From positions 1-40,548 of the forward strand of contig RDZY01000032.1 in NCBI GenBank assembly GCA_004294135.1: 40,548 nt of DNA, in the 5' to 3' direction. The notes under the pieces are model-generated. The model had not been told where the DNA came from and searched no databases. It saw only the letters and a program-made list of their open reading frames with translations. This DNA comes from Sphingobacteriia bacterium. GTDB lineage: Bacteria; Bacteroidota; Bacteroidia; Chitinophagales; Chitinophagaceae. The stretch's first letter is position 1. Every line of letters starts with the position of its first letter. Both the position numbers and the translations under genes were made by a program. This document shows, in pieces, positions 23,605 through 32,363 of this stretch.

Positions 23605-25821
23605 ATGGTGAATAATATTACTAAAACACCCCTGCATTCTTTAGGGTATAATTTTATTAAAGGCCATCATATTCCCAAGGGAAAAGATGAATTCTATCTG
23701 CGCAATATGCAGATTAAAAACGGCATTCATTATAGAACCCTTACCGCTCAGGAAATTGAAATGCTGGTACGCAATGGGAATACAACGGACGACTGGAATC
23801 ATATCCTTGTATCCGATTCTTTCAATCCCGAACTTGTTAAGAATTGTAAATTTCATGGGTTGGTACGCATTGGCAAACTAGAACCACTATACTTGGGCTT
23901 TAGCGACCTGAAAGCACCAGTGGGACTGTATAATTCCACCATCATCAGTTGTGACTTTGGAGACAATGTTGTAATAAACAATGTTAATTATCTCTCGCAT
24001 TATATTATTGGTACTGAAGTAATCATCACCAATGTAAACGAATTGGTTACCACCAATCACGCTAAATTTGGAAATGGTATAGTGAAAACTGATGAGGACG
24101 AAGACGTAAGAATTTGGGTAGAGTTGTGCAATGAAAATACGGGTAGAAGGGTAATGCCTTTTAATGGTATGTTACCCGGTGATGCTTATCTCTGGAGTAG
24201 GGATAGAAGCAACAAAGCACTTCAAGATAAATTCAAAGAATTCACAGAGAAAAAATTCGACAATAAACGAGGTTATTATGGCAAAATTGGCGATCGCAGC
24301 GTTATTAAAAACTGTAATATTATTAAAGATGTTTGGGTAGGCAGCGACGCCTATTTTAAAGGTGCCAATAAATTAAAAAACCTGACTGTAAATTCTGGCC
24401 CCGAAGGCAGAACCCAAATTGGTGAAGGATGTGAAATGGTAAATGGAATTGTGGGTTATGGCTGCCGCATTTTCTATGGCGTAAAAGCGGTTCGATTCAT
24501 TATGGCCGATCACTCACAATTGAAATATGGGGCGCGACTCATTAACTCTTATTTGGGTCAGAATGCTACTATTTCTTGTTGCGAAGTACTGAATTCACTC
24601 ATCTTTCCTGCACATGAACAGCACCACAATAATTCTTTTCTGTGTGCTGCACTGGTGATGGGTCAGAGCAATATTGCCGCTGGTGCCACCATCGGTTCCA
24701 ACCACAATAGTAGAAGTTCAGATGGTGAAATCATTATGGGTAGAGGCTTCTGGCCTGGCTTATGTGTAAGTTTAAAACACAATTCTATTTTCGCCTCTTT
24801 CTGTATGATTAATAAAGGCGACTATCCCGCTGAATTAAATATCCCCATTCCTTTTTCTTTAATCAGCAACGATGTGGGTGAAAATCAACTCACCATTATG
24901 CCCGCTTATTGGTTTCTGTATAATATGTATGCACTGGCTCGCAATGCTTGGAAATATATTGATAGAGACCAACGCACCGATAAAACACAGGTATTAGAAT
25001 ACCACTATCTGGCACCCGATACCATCAACGAAATTTTTATTGCACTCAACAAACTTGAACTATACACTGGCAAAGCGTATTTAAAAAGCCAGCATCAACC
25101 TACCAACGATACCACAGAAGCAATTGCGGTTGGCAAACTTCTGTTGAAAAGTAAAAATAAATTGGTAAACCAATTAGAGATAAAGGCTGATGATATAGAG
25201 AATAGTAAACGAAAAACGGTGCTGGTAAAAGTACTAGCAGCATATCAAGTATTTGAAGATATTTTATTGTACTATGGTGTGGAACAACTGATTGACCTAA
25301 TACTAGAAACCGACCCGGCAGACTTAAGCGTTTTGCGCAATTCCATCCCCGTTAAATTGGCAAGAAACAACTGGATTAACCTTGGCGGGCAATTAATGCC
25401 TGAAAGCGATGTGGACGATCTGAAGAAAAAAATTATTGGCAATAAAATTAAAGGCTGGGATGACCTCCACCTTCAATATGCTAAAAAAGGATTATTGTAT
25501 CCTTCACAAAAAAGAGCAGATGGTCTCGCTACTTTAAAAGAAATAAGTGGACTGAATCTTCGTACACTTGATGAGCACCAACTCAGCTATTTGTTAAACC
25601 ACGCAATTGCCACTAAGGAGTGGGTCACCAAAGGGATTCATGATGCTCGTGCAAAAGATTATTCCAACCCTTTTAGAAAAATGGTCTACGAAAATTTTGC
25701 TGAAATGAATACCATTATTGGCAAGTTGGAAGACAATAGTTTTATCAATCAACAGACCAGCGAATTAAAGAATTTTAAAAATAGCATTCAACAAATTAAA
25801 AAGAATTTAAAGCTTACATAA
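23605..25821 (+). CDS. DUF4954 protein with hexapeptide-type beta-helix
   Basis: A 738-residue cytoplasmic protein of the DUF4954 family, which is largely confined to Bacteroidota and relatives. Its middle (about 90-430) shows the irregular [LIV]-G-x4 periodicity of left-handed beta-helix acyl/nucleotidyl transferases, for example CDFGDNVVINNVNYL, VNGIVGYGCRIFYG, GQSNIAAGATIGSNHNSR. The C-terminal third (about 440-738) is helical, with many Lys. The ATG at 23605 is used; an upstream TTG at 23590 would overlap glmS. It begins 7 bases after the glmS stop, so the two are almost surely co-translated. Its biochemical role is unknown; a part in amino-sugar nucleotide chemistry is suggested by position and fold only. 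Confidence 0.85.
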   Translation: MVNNITKTPLHSLGYNFIKGHHIPKGKDEFYLRNMQIKNGIHYRTLTAQEIEMLVRNGNTTDDWNHILVSDSFNPELVKNCKFHGLVRIGKLEPLYLGFSDLKAPVGLYNSTIISCDFGDNVVINNVNYLSHYIIGTEVIITNVNELVTTNHAKFGNGIVKTDEDEDVRIWVELCNENTGRRVMPFNGMLPGDAYLWSRDRSNKALQDKFKEFTEKKFDNKRGYYGKIGDRSVIKNCNIIKDVWVGSDAYFKGANKLKNLTVNSGPEGRTQIGEGCEMVNGIVGYGCRIFYGVKAVRFIMADHSQLKYGARLINSYLGQNATISCCEVLNSLIFPAHEQHHNNSFLCAALVMGQSNIAAGATIGSNHNSRSSDGEIIMGRGFWPGLCVSLKHNSIFASFCMINKGDYPAELNIPIPFSLISNDVGENQLTIMPAYWFLYNMYALARNAWKYIDRDQRTDKTQVLEYHYLAPDTINEIFIALNKLELYTGKAYLKSQHQPTNDTTEAIAVGKLLLKSKNKLVNQLEIKADDIENSKRKTVLVKVLAAYQVFEDILLYYGVEQLIDLILETDPADLSVLRNSIPVKLARNNWINLGGQLMPESDVDDLKKKIIGNKIKGWDDLHLQYAKKGLLYPSQKRADGLATLKEISGLNLRTLDEHQLSYLLNHAIATKEWVTKGIHDARAKDYSNPFRKMVYENFAEMNTIIGKLEDNSFINQQTSELKNFKNSIQQIKKNLKLT

Positions 25822-25824
25822 GAA

Positions 25825-25851
25825 TGCCGCATATAAAATTTATATACGGCA
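25825..25851. terminator. Hairpin between convergent genes
   Basis: TGCCG (25825-25829) pairs with CGGCA (25847-25851), and the inner ATATAAA pairs with TTTATAT, with one mismatch between. It lies where the DUF4954 gene and the outer membrane gene converge, so a bidirectional terminator is likely, but there is no long T-tract. Confidence 0.5.
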
Positions 25852-25874
25852 ATTCGTTCGTCATAGGTAATTAT

Positions 25875-26453
25875 TTATAATCGTATGCCAACTCCCAACT
25901 GAATTTGTTGGTTGGTCCACTTATTTTTATCATCATAATCATTTATATTCTGTAAGCCAATATTATACCTGCCATATACCCGCAGCATTTTTAAATTAAA
26001 TTGTCCCCCCAATACCATTGCAAAATCTCCCTGTTTAAAAGCTGCTTCACCATTTTGCAACAAATTGTTTTTGTGATTTACCAATACACTGAATTGTGGG
26101 CCTGCCAATAAAGTAAACATATTATTTACGTTATAGCGAAGTAAAATGGGTATTTGTAAATAGTCCAGTTTTATATCATTAGGAAGTGATTGATAAACAA
26201 GAGGCAACCCGCTTGCTTTAGTAGTAGTTGATTGGCTCCAGAGCAATTCTGGTTGAATTCCTATCTTTTTGGTTAAATCAATTTCTGCAAAACCCCCTAC
26301 ATGATAACTTAGGTTGTAACCTTCTTTAAATGCTTGTCCCGAAATTTTATCGGCATTCGCTCCGGCTTTAATTCCGAATCTAAAACCAGCTTGGGCATGT
26401 AGTGCTACAGTTCCGATTAGTAAAAATGCAAAAAACAAGGTAAACTTATTCAT
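25875..26453 (-). CDS. Outer membrane beta-barrel protein (PorT-like)
   Basis: A 192-residue protein. The ATG at 26453 opens a signal peptide (MNKFTLFFAFLLIGTVALHAQA), so the longer reading from 26504 is unlikely. The mature part alternates polar and hydrophobic residues typical of a small eight-stranded barrel: FRFGIKAGANADKISG, YHVGGFAEIDLTKKIGIQPELLWSQ, DYLQIPILLRYNV, and a final strand IQLGVGIRL ending in a residue pattern usual for barrel insertion. Such proteins are abundant in this phylum and have no assigned function. It lies 54 bases downstream of the phosphoesterase gene. Confidence 0.85.
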   Translation of the reverse strand: MNKFTLFFAFLLIGTVALHAQAGFRFGIKAGANADKISGQAFKEGYNLSYHVGGFAEIDLTKKIGIQPELLWSQSTTTKASGLPLVYQSLPNDIKLDYLQIPILLRYNVNNMFTLLAGPQFSVLVNHKNNLLQNGEAAFKQGDFAMVLGGQFNLKMLRVYGRYNIGLQNINDYDDKNKWTNQQIQLGVGIRL

Positions 26454-26507
26454 AAATTTATATTTATCGAATAGAGTCAATTTGTATGCCAAACTTTTAA
26501 CCACTCA

Positions 26508-27764
26508 TCAACCTTTTACATTCAGCGTTATCAGCGTAATCTCAGGCAATACGCCCACCCTTCCCGGATAGCCTATAAAACCGAAGCCCCTGTTTACATA
26601 GAGTTTCTGGCTTCCATCTTCATACAAGCCTGCCCATTGTTTGTACATCCATTGCACAGGGCTCCATTTAAAATAGGGGTTTTCAATACCAAATTGCATG
26701 CCATGTGTATGTCCACTCAGCATTAAATCAATAGTTGGATACAAGGTTTTCACTTGGGCATCCCAGTGACTGGGATCGTGGCTCAACAATACCTTAAAAG
26801 GAATTTTTTCTGTGCCCGCATACGCTTGATCCATCTTACCATATTTGGGGAAACGACCTTTTGCCCCCCAATTTTCAATGCCAATTAATGCCAGCTGTTC
26901 TTCCTCTTTCCCAAATAAAATATGTTCATTCATTAGTAAATACCATCCCATTTCTGCATGAACCTTTTTTAACTGGTCTAGATTAGCCATTTTTTCTGCT
27001 TCGGTTGGCCAGGATACATAATCACCATAATCGTGGTTGCCCAATATGCTATAAACACCCATAGGGGCTTTAAGGCGACGAAAAATGGCTTTATATTCAT
27101 TCATTTCGGTGGCACGATCGTTTACCAGATCTCCTGTAAATAAAATCAGGTCTGGATTTTGTGCTAAAATAAGGTCTACCCCCTTATTCACCGCATTGGG
27201 GTTTTGAAAACTACCGCTGTGGATATCGCTGATATGCACCAGTTTTAGTCCATCAAATGCTTTTGGCAAGCTATTGAATGTAAGGGTGATTTTTTTCAAC
27301 TGGTAATTGTATTTATTACCAAAACCATACAATAGGGTTCCAAAAAGGGTTCCGCCGAAAGCCAGACCCAGCCAACTCATAAAAGTAGAACGGGAGATGG
27401 CTTGCCCATCACCCAAAAACTGACCGCCAGTATTGCGAGAGAATTTGGTAATAGCCCAAAGTGCCAGTCGCCTTATATCATCGGTAAGGAATAAAACAGA
27501 TGCGATTAATTTGGCCAGAAATAGTCCCGCTAATATGGCAAAAACATAATTGCGGAAAATTTTGGAAGCCTGCAATACGGGAACAAAGGGAAATGCGAGC
27601 AAAGCGAGCAGGGTAAGCACTGAAACTACCCAAAAAGCAGCATGAATATAGAATTTAGCTCGCTCAGAGAGCGGCTGGGTAACGGTTTTAACTGCCTGAA
27701 AAACATAGCAATCCAATAAAAATAAGATTAAAGCGATCATCCAAAAAGCACCTGTACTTCGCAT
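26508..27764 (-). CDS. Membrane-anchored metallophosphoesterase
   Basis: A 418-residue protein with about four transmembrane segments in the first 155 residues, then a calcineurin-like phosphoesterase domain. All metal-binding blocks are visible: HISDIHSGS, FTGDLVND, LGNHDYGD, LLSHDPSHWD, and SGHTHGMQFG. The architecture resembles YkuE/YaeI-type envelope phosphoesterases that act on lipid-linked substrates at the membrane surface. The substrate cannot be deduced. It diverges from parA, with 173 bases between the two starts. Confidence 0.9.
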   Translation of the reverse strand: MRSTGAFWMIALILFLLDCYVFQAVKTVTQPLSERAKFYIHAAFWVVSVLTLLALLAFPFVPVLQASKIFRNYVFAILAGLFLAKLIASVLFLTDDIRRLALWAITKFSRNTGGQFLGDGQAISRSTFMSWLGLAFGGTLFGTLLYGFGNKYNYQLKKITLTFNSLPKAFDGLKLVHISDIHSGSFQNPNAVNKGVDLILAQNPDLILFTGDLVNDRATEMNEYKAIFRRLKAPMGVYSILGNHDYGDYVSWPTEAEKMANLDQLKKVHAEMGWYLLMNEHILFGKEEEQLALIGIENWGAKGRFPKYGKMDQAYAGTEKIPFKVLLSHDPSHWDAQVKTLYPTIDLMLSGHTHGMQFGIENPYFKWSPVQWMYKQWAGLYEDGSQKLYVNRGFGFIGYPGRVGVLPEITLITLNVKG

Positions 27765-27879
27765 AAAAATAATATAATTAGCAAAGATAGAGCATGCAGG
27801 TAAACCAGCATAAAAAGCCTAAATGGGCATTGATGTTGAAAACTAAGGCTCATTATATAACAGCTATTAGATAATATTG

Positions 27880-27910
27880 TTTGAGAGCTGTGATTGATGC
27901 CGTATTTTTG
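27880..27910 (+). promoter_or_regulatory. Promoter of parA
   Basis: TTTG (27880-27883), 19 bases, then TATTTTTG (27903-27910), an exact match to the Bacteroidota consensus. The leader before the ATG at 27938 would be about 22 bases. Confidence 0.8.
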
Positions 27911-27937
27911 ACAACTAACCCCAAAGGAATAAATATT

Positions 27938-28738
27938 ATGGCGAGAATTATTGGTGTTGCCAATCAAAAGGGAGGTGTAGGTAAAACTACTACAGCCATT
28001 AATGTTGCTGCGAGTTTGGCTGTATTGGAATATAAAACCTTATTGGTTGATGCTGATCCACAAGCAAATAGCACTACAGGTGTAGGGTTCGACCTGCACA
28101 ATATTACCAATAGTCTCTACGATTGTATGGTGAACAGTGTGACTGCCAATGAAGTGATCTTAAAAAGCGACGTCCCTAACCTAGATATTATTCCTTCACA
28201 TATTGATTTGGTTGGTGCTGAAATTGAAATGATTAATTACCCGAATAGAGAAAATGTAATGAAGGGTATTTTAGAGGCAGTAAGGGATCGATATGATTTT
28301 ATTATCATCGACTGCTCTCCTTCTCTGGGCTTAATTACGGTAAATTCTTTGGTTGCTGCAGATAGTGTTATAGTTCCAGTTCAATGTGAATTTTTTGCCT
28401 TGGAAGGTTTGGGCAAACTATTAAATACCATTAAGATTGTTCAGAACAGGCTAAACCCTGCTTTACAGATTGAAGGTATTTTAATGACGATGTACGATGG
28501 TAGACTTCGTTTGTGTAACCAAGTAGTAAGTGAAGTAAGAAGGCATTTTGATGATATGGTTTTTGCTACTATCATTCATCGGAATACAAGATTAAGTGAA
28601 GCCCCAAGTGTGGGCAAGCCCGTTATTTTATACGATGCTGAAAGTAAGGGATCGGTAAACTACCTCAACCTTGCAAAAGAAATTTTGCAGAATAATGGGA
28701 TGACTAAAATTTCTAATCAGGAAAGAATGATTCAATAA
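27938..28738 (+). CDS. parA: Chromosome partitioning ATPase ParA/Soj
   Basis: A 266-residue deviant-Walker ATPase that moves ParB-parS complexes along the nucleoid. The N-terminal NQKGGVGKTTTAINVAASL carries the signature Lys of the deviant Walker A, followed by LLVDADPQANST (Walker A') and DFIIIDCSPSLG (Walker B). The start at 27938 is used because the longer in-frame reading from 27881 would begin within the promoter. It heads the parA-parB-DUF5683-dapB run, a conserved order in Bacteroidota chromosomes. Confidence 0.96.
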   Translation: MARIIGVANQKGGVGKTTTAINVAASLAVLEYKTLLVDADPQANSTTGVGFDLHNITNSLYDCMVNSVTANEVILKSDVPNLDIIPSHIDLVGAEIEMINYPNRENVMKGILEAVRDRYDFIIIDCSPSLGLITVNSLVAADSVIVPVQCEFFALEGLGKLLNTIKIVQNRLNPALQIEGILMTMYDGRLRLCNQVVSEVRRHFDDMVFATIIHRNTRLSEAPSVGKPVILYDAESKGSVNYLNLAKEILQNNGMTKISNQERMIQ

Positions 28739-28787
28739 ATTTTGAGCTAAAAATTTATTCCTGTCAATGATTAATTGTTATTAAAAA

Positions 28788-29705
28788 ATGAGTACGCCCA
28801 AACAAAATAAAGATTTAATTGGTAAAGGACTGCGCTCTTTACTTCAGAATATAGATGAGGATCTGAAAAATACGTCTGGCAGTTTAAAATCTGCCGTTGT
28901 GGACCAAGCAACTACCAGCAACAGAATTAATTTAACGGATATATTGGTAAATCCGAAACAGCCACGCCGCGATTTTGATGAGCAGGCACTGCAAGAATTG
29001 GCCAGTTCCATTAAAACGCATGATATTGTTCAGCCCATAACAGTGAGTAGACTGCCTTCTGGAAAATACCAGTTAATTGCCGGTGAAAGAAGGTTCAGGG
29101 CTGCAAAACTAGCTGGCTTAAAGGATGTACCTGCCTATATTCGTCAAGCCAACGACCAAGAACTACTTGAGCTTGCCTTATTAGAAAATGTGCAACGTGA
29201 AAACCTGAATGCGGTTGAGTTGGCACTGAGTTTTAAACGGATGATGGAAGAGTTGGATTATACCCAAGAACAAGTTGCAGAAAGAATGGGCAAAGAAAGA
29301 TCTACTGTTACCAATTATATCCGTCTCTTAAAACTGCCCCCAGATATTCTTGCAGCAGTTCGAAGCAATAGCCTTAGTATGGGACATGCACGAGCGTTGG
29401 TAAATATTGATACCATAGATAAACAGCTCTATGTATTTAAAGAAATTCAACAAAAAGAACTCAGTGTTCGGCAAACTGAAGAATTGGTAAGAAAAATGTA
29501 CAAGTCAGATAAGACCGCTGCCGCCCAAGTAAAAACTGACTTGCCACCTGCCTATCAAAAAATTGAAGATAATTTAGCTTCCCATTTCAGTACCAAAGTA
29601 AAAATGGTACACAATAAAAAAGGTTATGGAAGTATTAATATTGAATATTATTCATTGGATGAATTAAACAAGCTGCTAGATTTGATGAATATTACCGTTA
29701 GTTGA
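28788..29705 (+). CDS. parB: Chromosome partitioning protein ParB/Spo0J
   Basis: A 305-residue CTP-dependent DNA clamp of the ParB family. The N-terminal nuclease-like/CTP domain has the QPRRDFDEQALQELASSI and ITVSRLPSGKYQLIAGERRFRAAK blocks (GERR motif), followed by ENVQRENLNAVE and a helix-turn-helix (YTQEQVAERMGKERSTVTNYIRLL). The C-terminal part is the dimerisation domain. It follows parA by 49 bases. No perfect parS-like palindrome is visible in this window. Confidence 0.96.
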   Translation: MSTPKQNKDLIGKGLRSLLQNIDEDLKNTSGSLKSAVVDQATTSNRINLTDILVNPKQPRRDFDEQALQELASSIKTHDIVQPITVSRLPSGKYQLIAGERRFRAAKLAGLKDVPAYIRQANDQELLELALLENVQRENLNAVELALSFKRMMEELDYTQEQVAERMGKERSTVTNYIRLLKLPPDILAAVRSNSLSMGHARALVNIDTIDKQLYVFKEIQQKELSVRQTEELVRKMYKSDKTAAAQVKTDLPPAYQKIEDNLASHFSTKVKMVHNKKGYGSINIEYYSLDELNKLLDLMNITVS

Positions 29706-29709
29706 GTTT

Positions 29710-30387
29710 ATGATAAAAAAACAATTGACCATATTATTATTGTGCTTAATAGGGACTTTATTTGTGAAGGCACAGACCAATATTGACAGCCTCAATAGAA
29801 GCAAGTTTGTTGTTTCAGTTGATCAGAATATAGCTCGTTTCTTTGATTCTTCTGGTTACAAAAAAAAGATAAGGGATTCTGTTAGGCAAGCCAATCACAA
29901 ACCCAAAATTGCTACCAGAAGATCCGCAATGATACCCGGCTGGGGACAAGCTTATAATAGAGAGTATTGGAAAATTCCGATTGCGTATGGTATATTGGCC
30001 ATACCAACGGTGGCATATTTCTATAACTCAACCTATTATAAAAGAACCAAATTTGCCTATGAAGCCCGATTCAAAGCACAAAACGGTAATTTCAGTGACA
30101 CAGCAGATATTCACCCAGAGTTAAAAGGATTGAGTATTGGATCATTGCAGAATTATAGAAATTCTTTTAGAAGGGATCGCGACTATTCCATTCTATGGTT
30201 CATTTTAGCCTGGGGACTACAAGTGGCAGATGCTACTGTATTTGCGCATCTAAAACATTTTGATGTGAGCAATGACCTGAGTATGCAAGTAACGCCACAG
30301 TTTAATCCAGCAACCAGAACTCCCGCCATTGCATTCAACTTTAATTGGAGGGAACGGGCAAAGAAGCCTATCAATATCACCCGCTAA
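29710..30387 (+). CDS. DUF5683 membrane-associated protein
   Basis: A 225-residue protein with a signal peptide (about 1-21, ending VKAQ). The DUF5683 domain starts near residue 70 with the hallmark SAMIPGWGQAYNREYWKIPI, followed by membrane segments around YGILAIPTVAYFYNSTYY and YSILWFILAWGLQVADATVFAHL. It starts 4 bases after the parB stop and lies before dapB, a neighbourhood kept across Bacteroidota. The function is not known; envelope location is suggested by the signal and helices. Confidence 0.88.
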   Translation: MIKKQLTILLLCLIGTLFVKAQTNIDSLNRSKFVVSVDQNIARFFDSSGYKKKIRDSVRQANHKPKIATRRSAMIPGWGQAYNREYWKIPIAYGILAIPTVAYFYNSTYYKRTKFAYEARFKAQNGNFSDTADIHPELKGLSIGSLQNYRNSFRRDRDYSILWFILAWGLQVADATVFAHLKHFDVSNDLSMQVTPQFNPATRTPAIAFNFNWRERAKKPINITR

Positions 30388-30414
30388 TTATCTATATATC
30401 TAATTTAAAATTCT

Positions 30415-31134
30415 ATGAACATCGCTTTAATTGGTTATGGTAAAATGGGTAAGGCAATAGCGCAAATTGCATTGGAAAAAGGCCATCAGGTTGTATTAAA
30501 AATTGACTTGAACAATGAAGCCGATTTTACAGCAGAGAATTTGGCAAAAGCAGACGTAGCTATTGAATTTACGGGGCCATATAGTGCCCCAGCCAATTTA
30601 AAAAAATGTTTGTTATTGGGCATACCAGTAGTATGTGGGTCAACAGGTTGGCTTGATCAATGGGATGAGATAGCTTCACTTTGCCTAGAAAAAAAAGGAT
30701 GTTTAGTATATGCAAGCAATTATAGCATTGGGGTTAATTTATTTTTTGAAGTAAATAAATATTTAGCCACTTTAATGAATGGTTATGGTGAATATGATGT
30801 AACGCTGAAAGAAATTCACCATACAGAAAAAAAAGACGCCCCTAGTGGTACCGCTATTTCATTGGCAGAACAGGTATTGGAAAGAATCAATCGAAAAAAA
30901 GGATGGAGTAGTACGGTAAATATCAATAATACTGTTCCATTGAATATTATTTCGGAGCGAATAGATCCTGCCCCGGGTACACATCATGTAAAATACAGCT
31001 CACCAATTGATGATATAGAAATTATTCATACCGCTCATAATCGGATTGGCTTTGCGGGTGGCGCAGTGAAAGCTGCGGAATTTGCTTTTAACAAAAAGGG
31101 GATTTTTGGCATGAAAGAGGTACTGGGTTTATAA
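30415..31134 (+). CDS. dapB: 4-hydroxy-tetrahydrodipicolinate reductase
   Basis: A 239-residue NAD(P)H-dependent reductase of the diaminopimelate/lysine pathway. The N-terminal Rossmann motif is ALIGYGKMGKAIAQIA; the substrate and catalytic block EIHHTEKKDAPSGTA carries the His-His and Lys of the family. The C-terminal AHNRIGFAGGAVKAAEF matches too. It is slightly short compared with E. coli DapB but normal for Bacteroidota. It provides meso-diaminopimelate for peptidoglycan. It closes the parAB run, 27 bases after DUF5683. Confidence 0.96.
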   Translation: MNIALIGYGKMGKAIAQIALEKGHQVVLKIDLNNEADFTAENLAKADVAIEFTGPYSAPANLKKCLLLGIPVVCGSTGWLDQWDEIASLCLEKKGCLVYASNYSIGVNLFFEVNKYLATLMNGYGEYDVTLKEIHHTEKKDAPSGTAISLAEQVLERINRKKGWSSTVNINNTVPLNIISERIDPAPGTHHVKYSSPIDDIEIIHTAHNRIGFAGGAVKAAEFAFNKKGIFGMKEVLGL

Positions 31135-31180
31135 TTGTACCATAAAAATAAATACCTTAGTGTTGCAAGTAGGAATTTTA

Positions 31181-31198
31181 TTGTAATAATTATTCAAT
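31181..31198. promoter_or_regulatory. Palindrome before the Rrf2 gene
   Basis: AATAATTATT (31185-31194) is a perfect 10-base palindrome flanked by ATTG and CAAT with one base of asymmetry, 15 bases before the rrf2-type ATG. Rrf2 proteins often repress their own genes from such sites; this is inference, because AT-rich palindromes occur by chance. Confidence 0.3.
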
Positions 31199-31213
31199 TG
31201 TTATACCTTAATT

Positions 31214-31624
31214 ATGCTCTCAAAAAAAACCCAGTACGCATTTAAAGCGCTCACATATATGGCTGAGCAGAAAAATGATGGGCCTTTTTTAATCGCTGAT
31301 ATTGCTTTAAAGAAAAAAATTCCTATCAAATTCTTAGAAACCATTCTGCTGGAATTAAAAAAAGCTGGTTTGCTTGCCAGCAAGAAAGGAAAAGGTGGAG
31401 GTTATTTTTTTAATCAACCTCCCGCTACCATTAAATTGTCGGCAATTATGCGATTGATAGAGGGACCAATTGCACTTCTCCCCTGTGTAAGCCTTAACTT
31501 TTATGAGAAATGTGCCGATTGTAATGAAAAGAGATGCGGCCTAAATAAAATTATGAAACAGGCTAGAGATAGTACCCTGAATATTTTAGAAAACAAAACC
31601 ATAGAAGATTTAAAAAACCATTAA
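31214..31624 (+). CDS. Rrf2-family transcriptional regulator
   Basis: A 136-residue winged-helix regulator. The N-terminus has the family pattern KTQYAFKALTYMAEQ, the recognition region PIKFLETILLELKKAGLL, and the wing SKKGKGGGYFFNQP. Four Cys lie in CVSLNFYEKCADCNEKRCG (about 95-113), a spacing that could bind a [2Fe-2S] cluster as in IscR/NsrR, so it may sense redox, NO or iron-sulfur status. It is followed after 19 bases by an outer-membrane-type protein on the same strand, its likely co-transcribed partner or target. Confidence 0.93.
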   Translation: MLSKKTQYAFKALTYMAEQKNDGPFLIADIALKKKIPIKFLETILLELKKAGLLASKKGKGGGYFFNQPPATIKLSAIMRLIEGPIALLPCVSLNFYEKCADCNEKRCGLNKIMKQARDSTLNILENKTIEDLKNH

Positions 31625-31643
31625 TCACTTTACAATCAATCAA

Positions 31644-32363
31644 ATGAAAAAAATTATTTTACTGTTACTCTGCTTCCCGATGCTGATAGCCAATGCGCAA
31701 AAATTAATTGGCGGAAGCAATATTATAAAAATGAATCTGGCTTCTTTAGCGGCACGAAATTATCACTTCACTTATGAGCGTCACATTTTTAAAAGTATTT
31801 CCTTTTCAATTAGTTATAGAACAATGTCTAAAGGCCCTATTCCTTTTCAGGCTCAATTTGAAGAAGCCATTAATAGCAATGAAATAAATTTCAGCAAGTT
31901 CGAAATTGGCAATACAGCCATCACTCCAGAGCTGAGAATTTATCTTAGCCTTGGAAAAATGAAAGGCTTCTACCTAGCGCCCTATATGCGTTTTGCCACT
32001 TTCGATTTAAGCGCACCCATTAAATACACCAGTAACCTCGGTTCAAAAGAAGCGGTATTTAATGGTAAAGTAACTTCTACCAGTGGTGGATTAATGATTG
32101 GCTATCAGTTTCAACTGTTGAAAAAATTAGTCCTCGATTTTCAAATCATTGGTGCACATTATGGTACCAGCAAGGGCGACTTAGATTTTGCTGCCACGCT
32201 TAACAATTTTGAGCAACAGAGCCTCCGCGATAATATCAATAAAATTGAAGCAGAACCATTCAGGTTTACAAGTACTGTAACTGGAAATGGAGCTCAAATA
32301 AAAACAGATGGTCCTTGGGCTGGTATTAGGGGACTCAATCTTGGTCTTGGTTTAAGGTTTTAG
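31644..32363 (+). CDS. Putative outer membrane protein
   Basis: A 239-residue exported protein with a signal peptide (MKKIILLLLCFPMLIANAQ). The rest alternates beta strands and turns: NYHFTYERHIFKSISFSISYR, GFYLAPYMRFATFDLS, GGLMIGYQFQLLKKLVLDFQIIGAHYG, and a final strand GLNLGLGLRF with a terminal aromatic residue, typical for outer membrane barrels. It resembles the unnamed DUF3575-like proteins of Bacteroidota. It follows the Rrf2 gene by 19 bases and overlaps the convergent dehydrogenase gene by 29 bases at their 3' ends. Confidence 0.78.
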   Translation: MKKIILLLLCFPMLIANAQKLIGGSNIIKMNLASLAARNYHFTYERHIFKSISFSISYRTMSKGPIPFQAQFEEAINSNEINFSKFEIGNTAITPELRIYLSLGKMKGFYLAPYMRFATFDLSAPIKYTSNLGSKEAVFNGKVTSTSGGLMIGYQFQLLKKLVLDFQIIGAHYGTSKGDLDFAATLNNFEQQSLRDNINKIEAEPFRFTSTVTGNGAQIKTDGPWAGIRGLNLGLGLRF

